64,000 nucleotides of DNA, taken from assembly GCA_037975125.1 (NCBI GenBank), contig CM075850.1, forward strand, positions 130,548,181 through 130,612,180. Reading direction: 5' to 3'. This document shows, piece by piece, positions 50,052 to 62,635 of the stretch; the first letter of the stretch is position 1; every line of letters begins with the position of its first letter. Origin of the DNA: Latrodectus hesperus. Lineage: Eukaryota > Arthropoda > Arachnida > Araneae > Theridiidae. A model generated the notes under the pieces. It had not been told where the DNA came from, ran no database searches, and was given only the letters and a program-made list of their open reading frames with translations. The position numbers and the translations under genes are program-made.

Positions 50052-53000
50052 GAGCATTTTTTTCAATATCAATGAGACCATTAGTTTTCCATGGTATCCA
50101 AGATGTAAAGTTTAACAATACGTTTTTTAAAGATAATTAAAAAATGCTTTTTTTAAGCTGTAGATAAGCTTTGTATTATCTACAAAATAAAATAAATCGT
50201 TTACGATACTATATTACAATATAAATAGATATTTTGATAATATAAAAATTGATGAACCTTTTACATCACATTATTTCAGCATTATATTTTTTGATAAGGG
50301 CAAATTTAAATCAGATGAAAACAAAGTTAAAAATATCAAGACTTTATCTTAGCAGATTGTGTGATACTCTTCTATACACACACTTAAAACATTCCATATT
50401 CTAATTTTCTTATATTTTTAATAAAATGTGGGAAAGTCAGAATATAAGATAGTTAGAATAATAATTTTTTTGAGAAAATATGAAAAAGTATCATTGCTTC
50501 TTTTGGCTTGAATAGCTTAAATTCTTTAGTTACGAGAATCTATCTTTTAGACATAAAGTTTGCGTTAATAAATTGTATTCCGTTATGAATACCTTTGCGT
50601 CTGTATATGTAAGGATAATTGTTTTCTTAATAATATGTTTCTGATTTTTGTTGAAGTAAACAACACATTAGTTATGATAAATATTAAATTGATTTAAAGT
50701 CTACAAAATAAACAAATTTTTTTTAATATTTTATTTTCATGAGAAAATGTTAGTTACTTTGTGAATTTAACTCACATATTTTGATGTATGAATATAAAGA
50801 CAGTTTACATTTTCGAAAATATTTCCTTAAATTAATTATTCTACTTTTAAAATAGTTCTGAATCATTGATTTATTTCACTCTATCTGCATATTTTATTCA
50901 TCAGCATTCAATTTTAGTAAAAATGTATGCACAACATCTCAATTCTAATTTTATAAGTGACTGAAATCAAAGAAAAAAGAATAGAACTTACATTAAAAAT
51001 GTCAATTTAAAATATTTTTGGAAAAAACTGATCTTTTAAAATTGTGAAATTGATGTACATACAAAATAAGCAGATTTGTGAAAAAAATCAATCTATTAAA
51101 TGATATGCGTATTCTTTTTTTCTTATATTTCCCTAGAAAGGCCAGACGGGGAATTGCAGCTAAATACCATGAAAAAATTCTAATAACCATTTAGAGACTT
51201 TTTGATAACTATGATTGCTCAAAATTTGTAAAGACGAATGCACCAATATTGAAAGAATGTCAAAGATATTTACTTGAAGATATTCTTATTTAATGGGTGC
51301 TTGTGAACTATACTGGTTTCCAAATAATATTTTTACAAAAAAAGGGGGGGACTTTATATGCGAAATTTCAGTAAAATGATGCCGAAAAACAGAAAATGAT
51401 TTATGCTATAAAACGGAAAATGACAAATTTGAATAACAGTTTAATATAGGTTGATATCCATTGAGAGTAAAATTAATCAATAGAGCGTTACCGTGAATAT
51501 AAAAGAATGGATCTTACACAGCTTGAAAATGACAGTGTTTATAAGAATGATATTCTTTTATCACTGTACAACCAGAGAAGATATAAAATATTGTGTAAAA
51601 TGATTCTTCCCCATAAAAAGATGTAAGTGTTACCAAAGCAATCGATTTCTCTTATGTTTTCAGGGTAATAGCAATTCTCATGTTCTCTTCCGAAGAAAAC
51701 TCGTCGAAAACCATTGCGTGTTGGATCTCGGCTTATCACTAAAGAAAAAATAGCATCCATCTTGATCTGTATAAGAGTAGTGAGTCTAAAATAGACGGAT
51801 CTTTTATGAAACTGAGAAAAGGGTTACGCCTGGATAGTCTGTTAGTGGAGCCGAGGGGGGGGCATGGTTGGTTAGAACGTTGTTCTCATTACCACAAGGT
51901 AGTGAGTTCGAATCCCGGCTTAACTTAAGATCCGTCGTCTTCACTAAAGGCTGCTGAGCCTCGCTAATAGTCATGATCTCAACTTCTTCCAAGCGAGATG
52001 ATACATGGGGAGACAGCAAGCCAAATATTAGGGGGTCGTCTGCTTGGTCCCTAATCCTAAATTGCGAAGTCTCCCACCCTGTTTCTTCCACTAACTGATG
52101 AAGCCAAAATCTGAATTAGGTACAGAGAAATGTACTAGTGCAACAACAACTATATACTACAGGTGTTCAGGAGTAAAAGTCACTCTGTGCTAGACTTCTA
52201 TACATTCTATATATTCGAATTCTCTCAATATCATGTTCCAGAGGCAGCAGTCCTGTCTATAATGGGGCTCCTGGGGCCTGAGCAGCTACCAGGCGCGTCG
52301 GTAGGCGGTGGATCACCGAACGTCCTGTAGGAATGACAGGATAGCCTTGAATATAGAATCAGAGGCCGCGAACCAGCTCCCGTAAACCCTGGTGTTATGC
52401 GTTCCGTGCCTAGGGCTAATTGGCACCGCGGTATTGGTGTCTTAACGGAGCCTCTAGTTGCCTGGCAAACTTCTAGAGTAATTTGCCTTGCCCAGTATCT
52501 CAGGCAATGCTGGGTGGACTTATATTACCTGAGCTTATAAATTGTTATCTTGTGGCTGAAAAGACACAAGAAATAACAATCCTTTCTGCATCTACAGGTG
52601 ATGCCTCTGAAGTTGACCTTGCTGAAAAAGACAAGTGAACTCAGAGGCTGTCTTGTAAAGGGGCAGTAATGAATCCTTCACTTGAGGTAGAAATGACCTC
52701 CAAACCATCTTCTGGTGAAAGTCAGGAAGCTATCCCTAGTATGACTGACTCTCTGACCAGATGGGACTATTTCAGCAAGACCCTATCTGCTGGAAATGTC
52801 ATACGCAAGAGGAAACGGCAGAGCATATCATTTATGAATGCGAGGCTCTAGCCCTCCCTAGATTAACCTCTTTAGGCATCATCCATACTAGAGAGTTACA
52901 CCTAGACTCCATTAAAGGGTTATCGGACTTTATTAATAAAGTGGGTGACCGAGCAACTGGAACTAGGAAACATTGGGTTTGGAGTTAATGGTACAAAATG

Positions 53001-56000
53001 CTGATAAAAGCAGAGGTGCCCAATGACATACAAACCCAATTCTAAGAAGAAGAAGAAGATAATGGGGCTGCGAACTTAATACCACACATTCTCTAAATTT
53101 GTTGAGTCTCTTAGGGGAACTTGCCCAATCGGGTACCCTTAATTTAAGGCTTTCTGTAATATTTTACGCCCAGTTTGAAGTACTGGGGATTAAACATTAT
53201 TTCAGCAAGATAACAATCATTCGAAAGTGTGATTTGAGCAGAAAGAAATCTAGTGTTCTGCCATAGATACTGAATTTTCTTAAGTTGAATGTCATTCGAA
53301 ATGCTGCTGGTTTACTGGTTAGAAAAATTTCTAAAAATAGATATTAATATTCTATACTAGCAGAACTCTTCAGCTCTTTTATGATATAAATAGATAGATT
53401 CTTATATTTAAAATTTATTAACTATTTAAGATTTTATTAACTAGCGTGTGAAACAAGATGACACAATGTCTGCATAGAAATTTAAATTCTGGTTTATATT
53501 ATTGCCGTTTAACATATAAATATTTGAATTTTTATAATTATGGATCAACATATTTTATTTAGCTCATTTTTGAATATATTTGTATTGATTATTTATAAAC
53601 TATTGATTGTTTTGAGTTTATTAATTTATATAATGATATTTAATTCCTTTTTATCAAAAGAAATATATTTGTTTCTATCCTCAAAATTATGAACCGCAAT
53701 ATACAAGGCATTTATAAAAACATATTGATATGTTTTCTGATAAAATGCAAATATTGGCATCGATCAGTAAGTATATTGACTTATTTTATTGCCATCCGAT
53801 ACATATCCGCGGTAAATAAAACAGATAAATGAATGTATTTTTGGCCAATGAAACAGATTTTGACAATTCCATACTGTTGGAACATTTCATTCGCGTATTT
53901 GTGAAATTCTCCAACCAACTCAATCAAAATATCATCATTCTAACAGGTAGTTTTGTGTATTATAGCTTTCTATCTAACGTCCTACCGCTAAAGTGGCTAT
54001 TGAAATTTGATGAAGTGACTTGAGTGGCAGTGTTTCTAGCACATTCACATCTAAACTCATAATTGCACTGAAAGTGCCTTGGTAAAGGGAAATATTCAGT
54101 TAAATTAGCGTGAAAATGTAACGGATTTTAATGGAGTAAGGGGATGATTATATCAAGATGAGCCTGTTTTAAGGAATCCACAATTCAGGAGTTAACGAAA
54201 CATAAATTAATTAATTTTAGTTTATTTTTTTCCTGGAGTGAAATCACGGAGTATAGCAAATACATCATGTTGTTTGCTAGAGAACTAAAATCCTAAGAAT
54301 CGGATTCATTTAGATATATTTTTCCAATAATTTTTGCTTTCAACTGAACGTTTTAAATTTTTTCTCATTACTCATTAATGAACAAGATGAAACATTTACG
54401 TAAGTAGTTGAAGTAAAAAAATATGAATAAATAGTTAAAAATGAAAAAAAAATCGGAAAAAAGTTAATGTTACAAATTTTTTTCCAGTTCTGTCCAATGA
54501 ATTTTTAAACAAACTTCCGCCTGATTATGTTTTTAAACAAGATGGAAATTTGACTTCATTTTATTTTGATTTTAAATGCCTGGTTATAAGCAAGCGAACG
54601 GTTGATTTCATTCGCATTGGAGAAATTTTTAATTGATATTCATTTGGAATATTATCAAAAGACTGTATCAGATCTCGTCTTTCATATAGTACTTGTTAAT
54701 ATTACACCAATGTTCTCCTTACTAGTGATATAAAATTTCGATAAATGATATGGAAAATTGAAGGTTGAATATCATCTACATCAGAGAGTTTATATTTATT
54801 GCATGGCTACTACTTTTATGCACCTAACTTAATTAAATATACAAAATACAGATTTGAATACACTCTCCATGATATATTTATACTAAGCATTTATTTAATT
54901 TAACAAGAAATATTCTAGATATTGTGTAGAATATGTTTTTCTAGATTGCTTGTTTTGTTTCAGAGAGTGATCATGTTTCCTTATTTTTTTGTAGCTGGCT
55001 CTGAAGAACAGTCTTCGATATTTTCCGAGTCATCTTCACAAGCAATTAGCACCCGAGTTCGCAAGAGAGCTTAAGAAATATGGGCACATATACATGTATA
55101 GGTTTCGACCGGATTTTGAAATGCGGTAAGTCTTTTCTTGTGTGGTCCGCTTAATCTCTTAAATTACTCATCTATCAATTAAAACATTTTATTCATTATT
55201 AACTGACATTTCTATTTTCCTCATTTACAGTGTTTTAGATTAAAAATATAAAATATTGTGATGGCATTAACGATTTCGACATCACTACTTAAAATTTTTG
55301 TGGAATTAGTTATGATGAGGGTGTACATCGCCGAGTACACCGAAGCTGAATCAAGTGCATGAATTTGCTCACCCTAAAAATGTCCAAAACCAGCAATGGG
55401 TAATCATAAAGATCCTGCCTTGATATAAGCCTCGATAGGATAAAATATAGGCAGGAGAAACCTATTCAACAGACCACTTGCAGCAGATCTCGTAGTGTTT
55501 AGAACTCTCTGAGAGAGAGAGAAAGAGAGTTCTAAGTGAGAAAGATGAGCTGAAAGAAATGAAGGATCAACAGCGCCCGCTTTAGCTAAGGAGTTTGCGA
55601 TCGCTCATTACCTTAGATGTCTCAATCTCCTTTCCTTAGATGAATATAGGCAAGGGGCTCAAACCTAGTATGAGTAAAGTGCTGTATTTGGTGGCGTATG
55701 CTGATGGTTAAGAATCTCACAAATTTCGCACTTGGCGACATTTTTGAAAACCGCGCTAAACACATTAAGTATACTAGGATTTTACACTGCGAGGGTATTT
55801 ACTGTAGGTGGACTGGTTGAGAAAGGGAGAAACTTTTGAGATTTTTTAGGATATTTACACTGACGGAATCCTACACACTTTGCCATTTGGCTATGTGCTG
55901 AACAGAGCTTTAGCTGTCGGACAGGATCCAAACATCATTTAAGCCAAATACACACTTGAGTAGATCTAGACCCTCATTGTTGGTGATAAACTCAGAACTG

Positions 56001-58333
56001 AAGACTGAGTAGTAGTCCGGGTTCCTCCTCTGGATCTTCACCTCCTGATCCTAGAATTTGATGTAAAAACCTTAATATGTTAAAGTATTAATTTGATGTA
56101 AGCACCTTAACATGTTAAAATGTTACCTTTTCATTAAGTTTTTTTTAATTAAATAATTTTTTTTCTCTCCCATTTTCACACACAATACAATAATTAATTA
56201 ATATTTTTTAAATTTCTCCTATTTTCAATATATTTAATTAAAATTGATCCTTTTTCGAAAAAATCTAACTAATCGAATATTTTATTGTCTGAATAGGATC
56301 CGGTCCCAATTTATTCGGATATTTGGAGTTCTACTGCAATACATAATTATCACAGGAAATAATTTCCAATTAAGGTTTTTCAAAACCCATATACAACATA
56401 TGCTCAGAATATTTCAAATAATAATTTCCTATGATGGAGAATCTTTTAGATATAGACTCAAGATACCAGAAGCATAAGATCATCATATAGATATATGGTT
56501 TGTATACACAGTTTTCTGAATCGGTAAGAGTTCAAGGTTAATTTAATGCAGAACATTTCCCTATAAAAAATAGAAAAAATCTCAAATATGTTCAATTGTT
56601 TCAATTTTATTTTAAAATATAAGTAAATTAGTAATATAAACATCCAATGAGAGACATGTATAGTGTTCATACCAGTGTTACTCTTACTAAGATGCATTTA
56701 GCAACAGTTGATGACTTTACAAATCATCTTTATAATTTTGTGTCGTTAAAGAGTACATATTAGAGTTTCTAGAAAGGAAACATAATCAGTTGTGTTTCTC
56801 TAGTTAATATACTTGAAGAATTGTACCTAATGGCGAGTAAACTCTGTACAGAATTTAAATTGGAAAAGGAAAATAGGATCAATTCATGTGATAAAATGCA
56901 ACGTAGTTTAAAAAAAAGGCAACTATAAACTGTCAAATTAACAAATTAAGAATGATATCATTGTGTTGCATGATAATATCTACATCCAACAGATCACAAA
57001 ACACAAGAATTGCTAAAGAAATTCAAATGGAAAGTATTTCACTGTTCATTATGCAACTCTGATTCAATATAATATGATTTTAATTTACTTGGGCACATTA
57101 AAAGCAATCTTTCGTTCCAGAATTTTAAATCAAACATGAGCTCCAGTGGCTCAGTAGCTTCACGCCGCTTCCCGTAAGCTCAGCAAAGTGAAGCATCATT
57201 TGCCGCGGGCAGTGGTTGGGAGGGTGACCACGGTGTACTCTCTTTCAGTGGGTTGCTGGAGCTCCGTGGGTTGGGGACGTGTCCACGTTAATCTGTGACG
57301 TCCAAAGTCCTTCCGCTGGTGTGGCGTGGATGTGGAGAGGAGGGTGCCAACTCAGGTGTGGCCTCGTCACCTGACCGTGGTTCAAAATTACGAGGCACCT
57401 TAAAAAGTGCAAAGTCGTACTTTCACCTTCGTGGTGCTCTGATCGAAACGAAAGACGCTCCCTATTGACTTAATTCGCACTGCCAAAGGCAAAAGCGAGC
57501 TTGGCTTGTCCAAGTGTCATAGGAAAACAGCAACAAAAATCAAACACAACGCATTTAAGCTGATTGTATTGAACCGATTGTGAAGCACTAGATGATGTTT
57601 TTATTTTAATCTGATGGAATAAAGCGTCATCAATATTTCTATTCCTTTGGAAGTTACATAAAAAAAAAACAAATTAAGCTTACGCTGCTTAATAACGAAT
57701 ATTTATCACACTTTTGTGTATTTTGCATTTTTTTAATCTCTTTACGTACATTATGTAATAATAATAATTTCCAACCAGGGCCTACTCTATCACTGACTAC
57801 CCGGCTCAGAGCAAGGAAGGAGCAGCTATCATGCTCATGATCATGAATAATCTTGATCCCCGGGTGGCACAGTTTCCACAGGAGCTCATTACTTACGGCG
57901 GAAACGGTCAAGTTTTCTCCAACTGGGCGCAGGTCAGTTCAATGAGAATTCTCAAAAATAAATATGAAATATGCTAACCTAAGCTTATTTGCTTCATTCA
58001 GAATAAAAAAGAGTCAATTCACAAAAACTCAAAATAAAACCTTATTTTTGCAATTAGCATTAAATTATTACAATCTGAAACCTTTACTTTCTACTTTATT
58101 CTTTGCTTTAATTCTTTTATGCATTTATGAATTTACGTTTAGTTCTGGCTAGCGATGAAGTATCTGAGCAAGTTAACCACATCGCAGACATTGGTTATGA
58201 TGTCTGGACACCCCCTGGGCTTGTTCCCTTCCAGTCCGAGTGGCCCGAGAATGGTCATCACCAATGGCATGATGGTGCCCAATTATTCCACGAGGGTCAC
58301 TTATGACCGCCTGTTTGCACTGGGAGCAACAAT
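48968..58333 (+). CDS. Uroc1: Urocanate hydratase (urocanase), first four coding exons (3' partial)
   Basis: Urocanase adds water to urocanate to give imidazolone propionate, the second step of histidine breakdown, in the cytosol with bound NAD+. Exons: 48968-49093, 54995-55125, 57779-57932, 58143-58333, all AG/GT, joining in frame to 200 codons plus 2 nt. Residues include VPHAPVR (about 27-33), LRYFP...[40 protein letters not shown], the family-defining [30 protein letters not shown] and [11 protein letters not shown]. The alignment follows human UROC1 residue by residue. The protein normally exceeds 650 residues, so two thirds lie beyond the window. The next exon should begin with the G completing the last Met; it was not found by 64000, so intron 4 exceeds 5.6 kb. 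Confidence 0.95.
49094..51844 (+). other. Urocanase intron 1, first half: AT-rich with a (TA)n array
   Basis: Apart from the dinucleotide array at 49912-50051 nothing is recognised. Confidence 0.55.
49912..50051. repeat. (TA)n microsatellite with TG/CA interruptions
   Basis: TA run of about 88 bp, then GTATGCATATA and ATACATATA variants. Confidence 0.97.
51845..52150 (+). mobile_element. tRNA-derived SINE with hairpin and (CAA)n tail
   Basis: TGGTTGGTTAGAACG (about 51864-51878) fits a pol III A box, and GAGTTCGAATCCCG (51904-51917) is a near-perfect B box at tRNA-like spacing. A body of about 200 bp follows, ending with GGTAC (52119-52123), an 8-nt loop, GTACT (52132-52136), then AGTG and CAACAACAAC (52141-52150). 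The head is not a functional tRNA because the acceptor stem does not pair. Confidence 0.75.
52270..53058 (+). mobile_element. Internally deleted LINE derivative with exact 11-bp TSD
   Basis: ATAATGGGGCT occurs at 52259-52269 and 53059-53069, directly flanking a 789-bp GC-rich insert that ends in an AAGAAGAAGAAG tail. The first 400 bp are non-coding leader. A frame starting [20 protein letters not shown] (52669) looks like an ORF1 N-terminus. It is replaced within about 100 bp by [20 protein letters not shown] (from 52779), the C-terminal Cys/His motif of a LINE ORF2, ending HWVWS. Everything between is missing. Having both ends but no RT, it must have been copied in trans. Confidence 0.8.
53070..54994 (+). 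other. Urocanase intron 1, last part
   Basis: No feature recognised between the LINE derivative and exon 2. Confidence 0.5.
55340..55610 (-). mobile_element. Possible LINE RNase H relic (minus strand)
   Basis: A minus-strand frame near 55575-55610 reads [13 protein letters not shown], close to the last RNase H motif (ADSLAKAG) with Asp changed to Asn. The downstream minus-strand sequence is GC-richer than the intron background and includes a CT-rich hairpin (55505-55535). Confidence 0.4.
55692..55756 (-). repeat. Dispersed repeat core, copy B (inverted relative to copy A)
   Basis: In reverse complement it contains TTTTCAAAAATGTCGCCAA, GCGAAATTT and ACCATCAGCATACGCCA, matching 9545-9609 with few differences. 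It lies in urocanase intron 2. Confidence 0.7.
56228..56338 (+). repeat. Right end of the 44368-type Tigger element
   Basis: GAAAAAATCTAA, TATT-TGTCTGAATAGG and GTCCCAATT occur in the same order as in 45195-45286, ending TCTACTG. The rest of the copy is absent. Confidence 0.6.
57137..57536 (+). mobile_element. SINE with 5S-rRNA-like head and shared 3' body
   Basis: AAATCAAACA at 57127-57136 and 57537-57546 is an exact 10-bp target duplication. The head contains AAGCTCAGCAAAG and, about 30 nt later, GGTTGGGAGGGTGACC, which resemble the 5S rRNA internal promoter (box A AAGCTAAGCA, box C TTGGATGGGTGACC). The 3' part from about 57418 has CGTACTTTCACCTTCGTGG and ACGAAAGACGC, as in the SINE at 44502. 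It ends with CTTGG (57500-57504), loop CTTGT, CCAAG (57510-57514) and CAGCAACAAAAA. Confidence 0.75.
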
Positions 58334-58485
58334 GTAAGGTTTTCACTCATTAAATTTCTGTTCTACAACTAAATTCAAAATGCTTTATACAAATAATTAA
58401 AGAAAGTCCTTAGAAAACAATTTTATCGAAAGACATTAAAATAACTACTTTTGTTGTTACATACATTCTTATACAAGTGTATAGG

Positions 58486-58924
<439 letters not shown>

Positions 58925-60342
58925 CGCACCAAAAGTTTTACTAATTTATCAGTTTGTTATATTATTAAATGTTTCTAGCAAAAGCTGATGTACTATTTTC
59001 TGCCATTATCTGTAAATATATATACGGTCATGTACTTATAAATCATAAAGAAATTTTTTTCTATTATTTGCGTATCTAATAGTCTCTCTTATAAATTTTT
59101 CTAGTTTATTTTTTTGTACGGAGCAAAGTAAAATGTCTTGGTTTAGCAGTGATTTTTTTCCCATCCAATCTAAAAAAGTTCTTTACTATAACTCAATAAT
59201 CGAGCTACAATTTCCCTCCGATGGAAACTGTTTTTTTCATACTGATGTTCTCTAGAGCATTCATTATGGTTACACAAATTAGTATTGAAATAATTAAAAG
59301 ATAAAAACTACAAACTAACGTTTAAAAGCTATTAACTAAAAACTATTATTATTTATATGAATATAATGCTTATGATTTAAATTAGAATTAGGAGTGATGC
59401 AATTCGTGATATAAAATTGAGAAAATAAGCAAGTTTTGATAGCATTTTTAATATCTTAAAAATCGATCGTTTTTGAGGACTTATACGATGCAAATTAAGT
59501 ACATCGCAACATTATTTATCGATAAGCCACGAAAATTGCATTGATTAAATAGATTTCCACTATCGATATCTATAAACACTGATAAAACTAATATTATCAT
59601 GATTTCATCACGAAAATTATATCTTGATTCGAAATTTTATTTCTTTTCTTTTTCTTTGTTTTGGGATTTATCACTGACTTCTAGTTCATTCATTCATTAT
59701 TAACTTGCCCAATAGTTTTTTTTCTAAGTGACGAAATACAGTTTCCAGTTTCAATGGCTGGCACGCAATATAAATCACATTTATCACGTGCTAACACGCC
59801 TATTGTTCAAGTAATTTCTGAAGAAGTGTTATAAACGCATCATAACAGTTTAAGTCCACCATTCATGAAGTAACAAAATTTTTTAAGTGTTTCTGACTCT
59901 TAATTCCAGATCAGTATGGAAAGATGAATACTTTGGAACAGCTATATTAAGCAATTCAAGCTCTACAAATTCAAATCAATGCAAGGATAACCTTGGTTAA
60001 ACAAATCAAATAAATACTCATTAAAAAATTTAGGTAGTTTTGAAAAACTGAAAAGCTAGACTGAAATATCATAAATTTGAAGCTCTGCATATGAGAAAAA
60101 AATTAAACATTGCTATATAATCCAATAAAATAAGGTATAGTATGAAAGGAGATTAAAGCACATAGAAATTTTTTTAATTACAACCAATTAAAAGTTACTA
60201 CATTAAAAATAAATATATGATAAAAGTATATTATACAAGGAAAAATCAATACAGCATTGCCTAGGAAGATTTCATTCGTCTACAATTTAGAAGACACATG
60301 CAAATTTACACTTACTTTAATTCTAACAATTTGCAAATGCAA

Positions 60343-60484
<142 letters not shown>

Positions 60485-60766
60485 GACTGATTGTATTAGG
60501 ATTTCCTAAATTTGCACATAAAACAAGATTTCTCAAGCAGGATTTTTTTAACAAATTTGAATATTGTAAGAAATTTGTAAACATTTCTTGTATTTGCCAT
60601 AAAATATCTCAGACGGATCTGAAATACTTAGATTTTGTACAAAAATTGTGCAATTAGGCGTATTAATTTGGCGATTTGATGACCTTTTGATGAGATTCTT
60701 GGCAAGCCTTGGCGATATTCTTGTTGATTTGGCGAAAAGTAGGTATTTCTGGAAAAATCCATCACT

Positions 60767-61853
60767 GTAGCTGTAGGACCAATATTAAGGGTAGAACTTT
60801 CCTGAAACCTTGGTAAGACTCTTAGCTTTTTTCGCTAAGACATGTATAAATATCACTGCCCGACATAGAAAGGCTGAAGACGATCAGTCTAGTGCATAGG
60901 TTCCTAAAGTGATCCAGGTGAACCCCCAGGGGTCCATAGGAGACCACGCGGGGTCCAGGTAGACGTGAAAAGAAAACAGGGGCTCACAAGCTGTAAGTGG
61001 GGGGTCCACGAAAAATGTTCTGGTTTTCAGAATAAAGAACAAACATTTTGGCTTGGATTTACCTATCAAAGTACGTAGGTAGCATCATTCACTAGGTAGG
61101 TACTCAAAAATATTCGAGACTCATATCAAACACAGAATTGAATAAAACAATAAATAATAATACAAGAGTGTACACCACATGTTGAGACTTGCAAAGTGCC
61201 GCCCGTGCGCCCACTCATCCGGGATGCTTGTTTAGACATGCAAAGGGATGGAATGCGACTCCAAGAACAAAACGTTACTCATTTGTTTCCGGGATTTTAA
61301 ACATAAAAGTGTGACTGATTGAATCGATGTCAGTGTTTGCAGTGCCATAAAAAATAAGTATCTGCCTATTTGTTATGCATATTTTTATTGTATATTGTAA
61401 TTTATCAATTATATTATATCTGTCTTATTACTTGAGTGTAGTAGGTTGTTATGTAGTAAAAATTATATAAATACTAGAGATTATTCTAAACTTCTATAAA
61501 AAAGAACAAAAAGCTAAGGAAGATTAAACCTTAGGCAGCTAGGTACTTTTTGTTCAAGTCGTTTTTGTTAGTACCTAGGTACTTTTTGTTAGCAGCAGGA
61601 GGTCTACCGAAAACAGTACAACTTTGAAAGTGGTCCACGAGAAAAAAAGTTTGGGAACCCATGGTCTAGTGCATAGAAGCTGTTGTCTGAGGTATTAGAG
61701 GCTTCTGTGTTTGGATGCCGTTTCCTGAAGTATTAGCTGAATTGGAGCTGTGTAATTGTGACTTCTACAGCAGGAATTTCCTGTTTCTTGTTGAAATTGA
61801 TGCGAATAAAAAGTCTTGTGATATTTAAGAAACTGCTTTGACTCTCAATCAAC
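60767..61853 (+). repeat. Possible solo LTR-like segment interrupted by a hAT element
   Basis: Joining the sequence around the hAT insertion gives a TGTA start, TGTATAAATATC (TATA-like, 60843), a GC-richer block, AATAAA at 61806 and an ATCAACA end. That is the order of an LTR promoter and poly(A) site. No flanking duplication or second LTR was seen, so the call is tentative. Confidence 0.3.
60895..61663. mobile_element. hAT non-autonomous element with perfect 8-bp TSD
   Basis: GTCTAGTG occurs at 60887-60894 and 61664-61671. The ends are CATAGGTTCCTAAAG and, in reverse complement, CATGGGTTCCCAAACTT, close to the CAG-GGTTCCCAAACT ends common in hAT elements. There is no transposase frame in the 769 bp. 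Confidence 0.85.
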
Positions 61854-62635
61854 ATGAACCCCGAAGCGCTGTATAATGTAATTTTAATTTTGTTGAGGCA
61901 TCTATTATTTTGAAATTGCCTTTTTTATATATATAAAATGAACTGTATAGAAAATTTAGAAAGTTTCCACACATTTCCTAGATTTTTTAACGTGAATTTC
62001 CTTAATTTGTGGTTGTATGGGGTTTCTCCTACTTCATGACACGGTATATAAGGAAGATTACACTTACTGTTCTTCTTTATGGAACTAGGAAGAATACACT
62101 CTATGCATTGAATATGACCCACTTGTTACAAAACGTCCTCCTGAAATGTAACATATAACGGATATTCAAATTCCTTCTTCTTCTTAGATGTTTGTTCTTA
62201 GATGCATATGTGATTCTTATTCAGATAAAAATATGTCCAAATGTATGCATCATCTATGTAGAGTCTTGTGATGTCTATGTACAATACCCCTCATCATATT
62301 TCTGCCAAGTATTCTGTGGATAGTTTGACATTACTTATAAACTGACATTAGTGTACACCATTGATGATTTTACCATCTTTCAAGAACATGAACGTTTAAG
62401 GTGCATTTTGGTATGAAAACAACAGTCACATGTACTTTTTAGGGGACAGTTTTCTTCCTCGCAATAACTATTTTACGATTTTCCCCGAATTCCATTTTAC
62501 ACTGCCCGATATTGATAGAAGGAGGTGGAAGGAAGTGACGAAACTCGGCAAATAGAGAGAGATAGCAACGAACAATAAATGATCTGTATTTCGAAATGAT
62601 ATGCATAATACAGAGATGGAACAGGGTCTGGTCAG

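Noticed and set aside
51845..51925. Genuine tRNA gene
   Set aside because: A and B boxes are present but the acceptor stem does not pair and a SINE body with a CAA tail follows.
55500..55540. CT/GA-rich hairpin as a microRNA precursor
   Set aside because: It is a low-complexity GAGA/TCTC pairing inside a decayed LINE relic, without precursor-like arms.
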